From Chloroflexota bacterium (lineage in GTDB: Bacteria; Chloroflexota; Anaerolineae; Anaerolineales; Anaerolineaceae): a stretch of DNA of 64,000 bases. The stretch covers positions 186,001 to 250,000 of the forward strand of contig CP069394.1 of the NCBI GenBank assembly GCA_016887485.1, in the 5' to 3' direction. This document shows, one piece after another, positions 63,979-64,000 of the stretch; the first letter of the stretch is position 1; the number at the start of each line of letters is the position of its first letter. Made by a program: the position numbers and the translations under genes. A model generated the notes under the pieces. The model did no database searches, was not told the origin of the DNA, and was given only the letters and a program-made list of their open reading frames with translations.

Positions 63979-64000
63979 CCAGACGTACGAGAAAGGTCAG

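Overview
This 64 kb window is bacterial chromosome with ordinary, densely packed genes. It most likely comes from the Chloroflexota, class Anaerolineae. The evidence is indirect: a monoderm-style dcw (division and cell wall) cluster, a class II (B12-dependent) ribonucleotide reductase, several lipoproteins with Thr/Pro-rich linkers behind the lipobox, a secreted beta-helix protein ending in a hydrophobic FLPILLK tail, and a mycobacterial-like adenosine kinase. I saw no rRNA, tRNA, insertion sequence, prophage or CRISPR array.

Layout. 1-4436 (+): the 3' part of argS, a cyclic 2,3-diphosphoglycerate synthetase homologue, obg and nadD. 4433-13354 (-): an orphan LuxR-type response regulator; a four-gene ECF sigma / anti-sigma / secreted bactofilin-like / lipoprotein operon with its own ECF-type promoter; a deoxynucleoside kinase and an alpha/beta hydrolase; and nrdR with the class II RNR, behind a promoter carrying NrdR-box-like sites. 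13766-15505 (+): ptsI without an HPr gene. 15733-32854 (-): one long dcw cluster in the order mraZ, rsmH, ftsL-like, ftsI, murF, mraY, murD, ftsW, murG, cvpA-like, murC, murB, ddl, ftsQ, ftsA, ftsZ. It lacks murE, is joined by short overlaps, and starts from a promoter with four 10-bp-spaced MraZ boxes.

33326-40345 (+): rplU, rpmA, an L31 gene fused to an RNA polymerase alpha-CTD-like domain, tdk, hpt, a CCA/poly(A) polymerase family gene, a large glycine-rich beta-helix surface protein, and a nitroreductase. 40342-44151 (-): an epimerase-like protein, a lipoprotein, an acetyltransferase and an unknown protein. 44461-50791 (+): pyruvate phosphate dikinase, then E1alpha, E1beta and E2 of a 2-oxoacid dehydrogenase without E3. 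50865-53297 (-): a lytic transglycosylase lipoprotein with TPR-like repeats. 53427-56762 (+): mtnA, adenosine kinase and ahcY, forming an S-adenosyl by-product salvage operon. 56909-61257 (-): recA with a LexA-like site in its promoter, an M23 peptidase lipoprotein, a DUF1015 protein and a DegV protein. 61497-63978 (+): lipoate-protein ligase and ffh.

The most unusual items are the L31/alpha-CTD fusion, the glycine-rich protein that alternates beta-helix rungs with (GGX)n blocks, and the self-contained ECF-bactofilin envelope operon. Several regulatory sites can be read directly: MraZ boxes, NrdR boxes, an ECF autoregulatory promoter, a LexA-like site, competing hairpins before rplU and a terminator-like hairpin in the mtnA leader.
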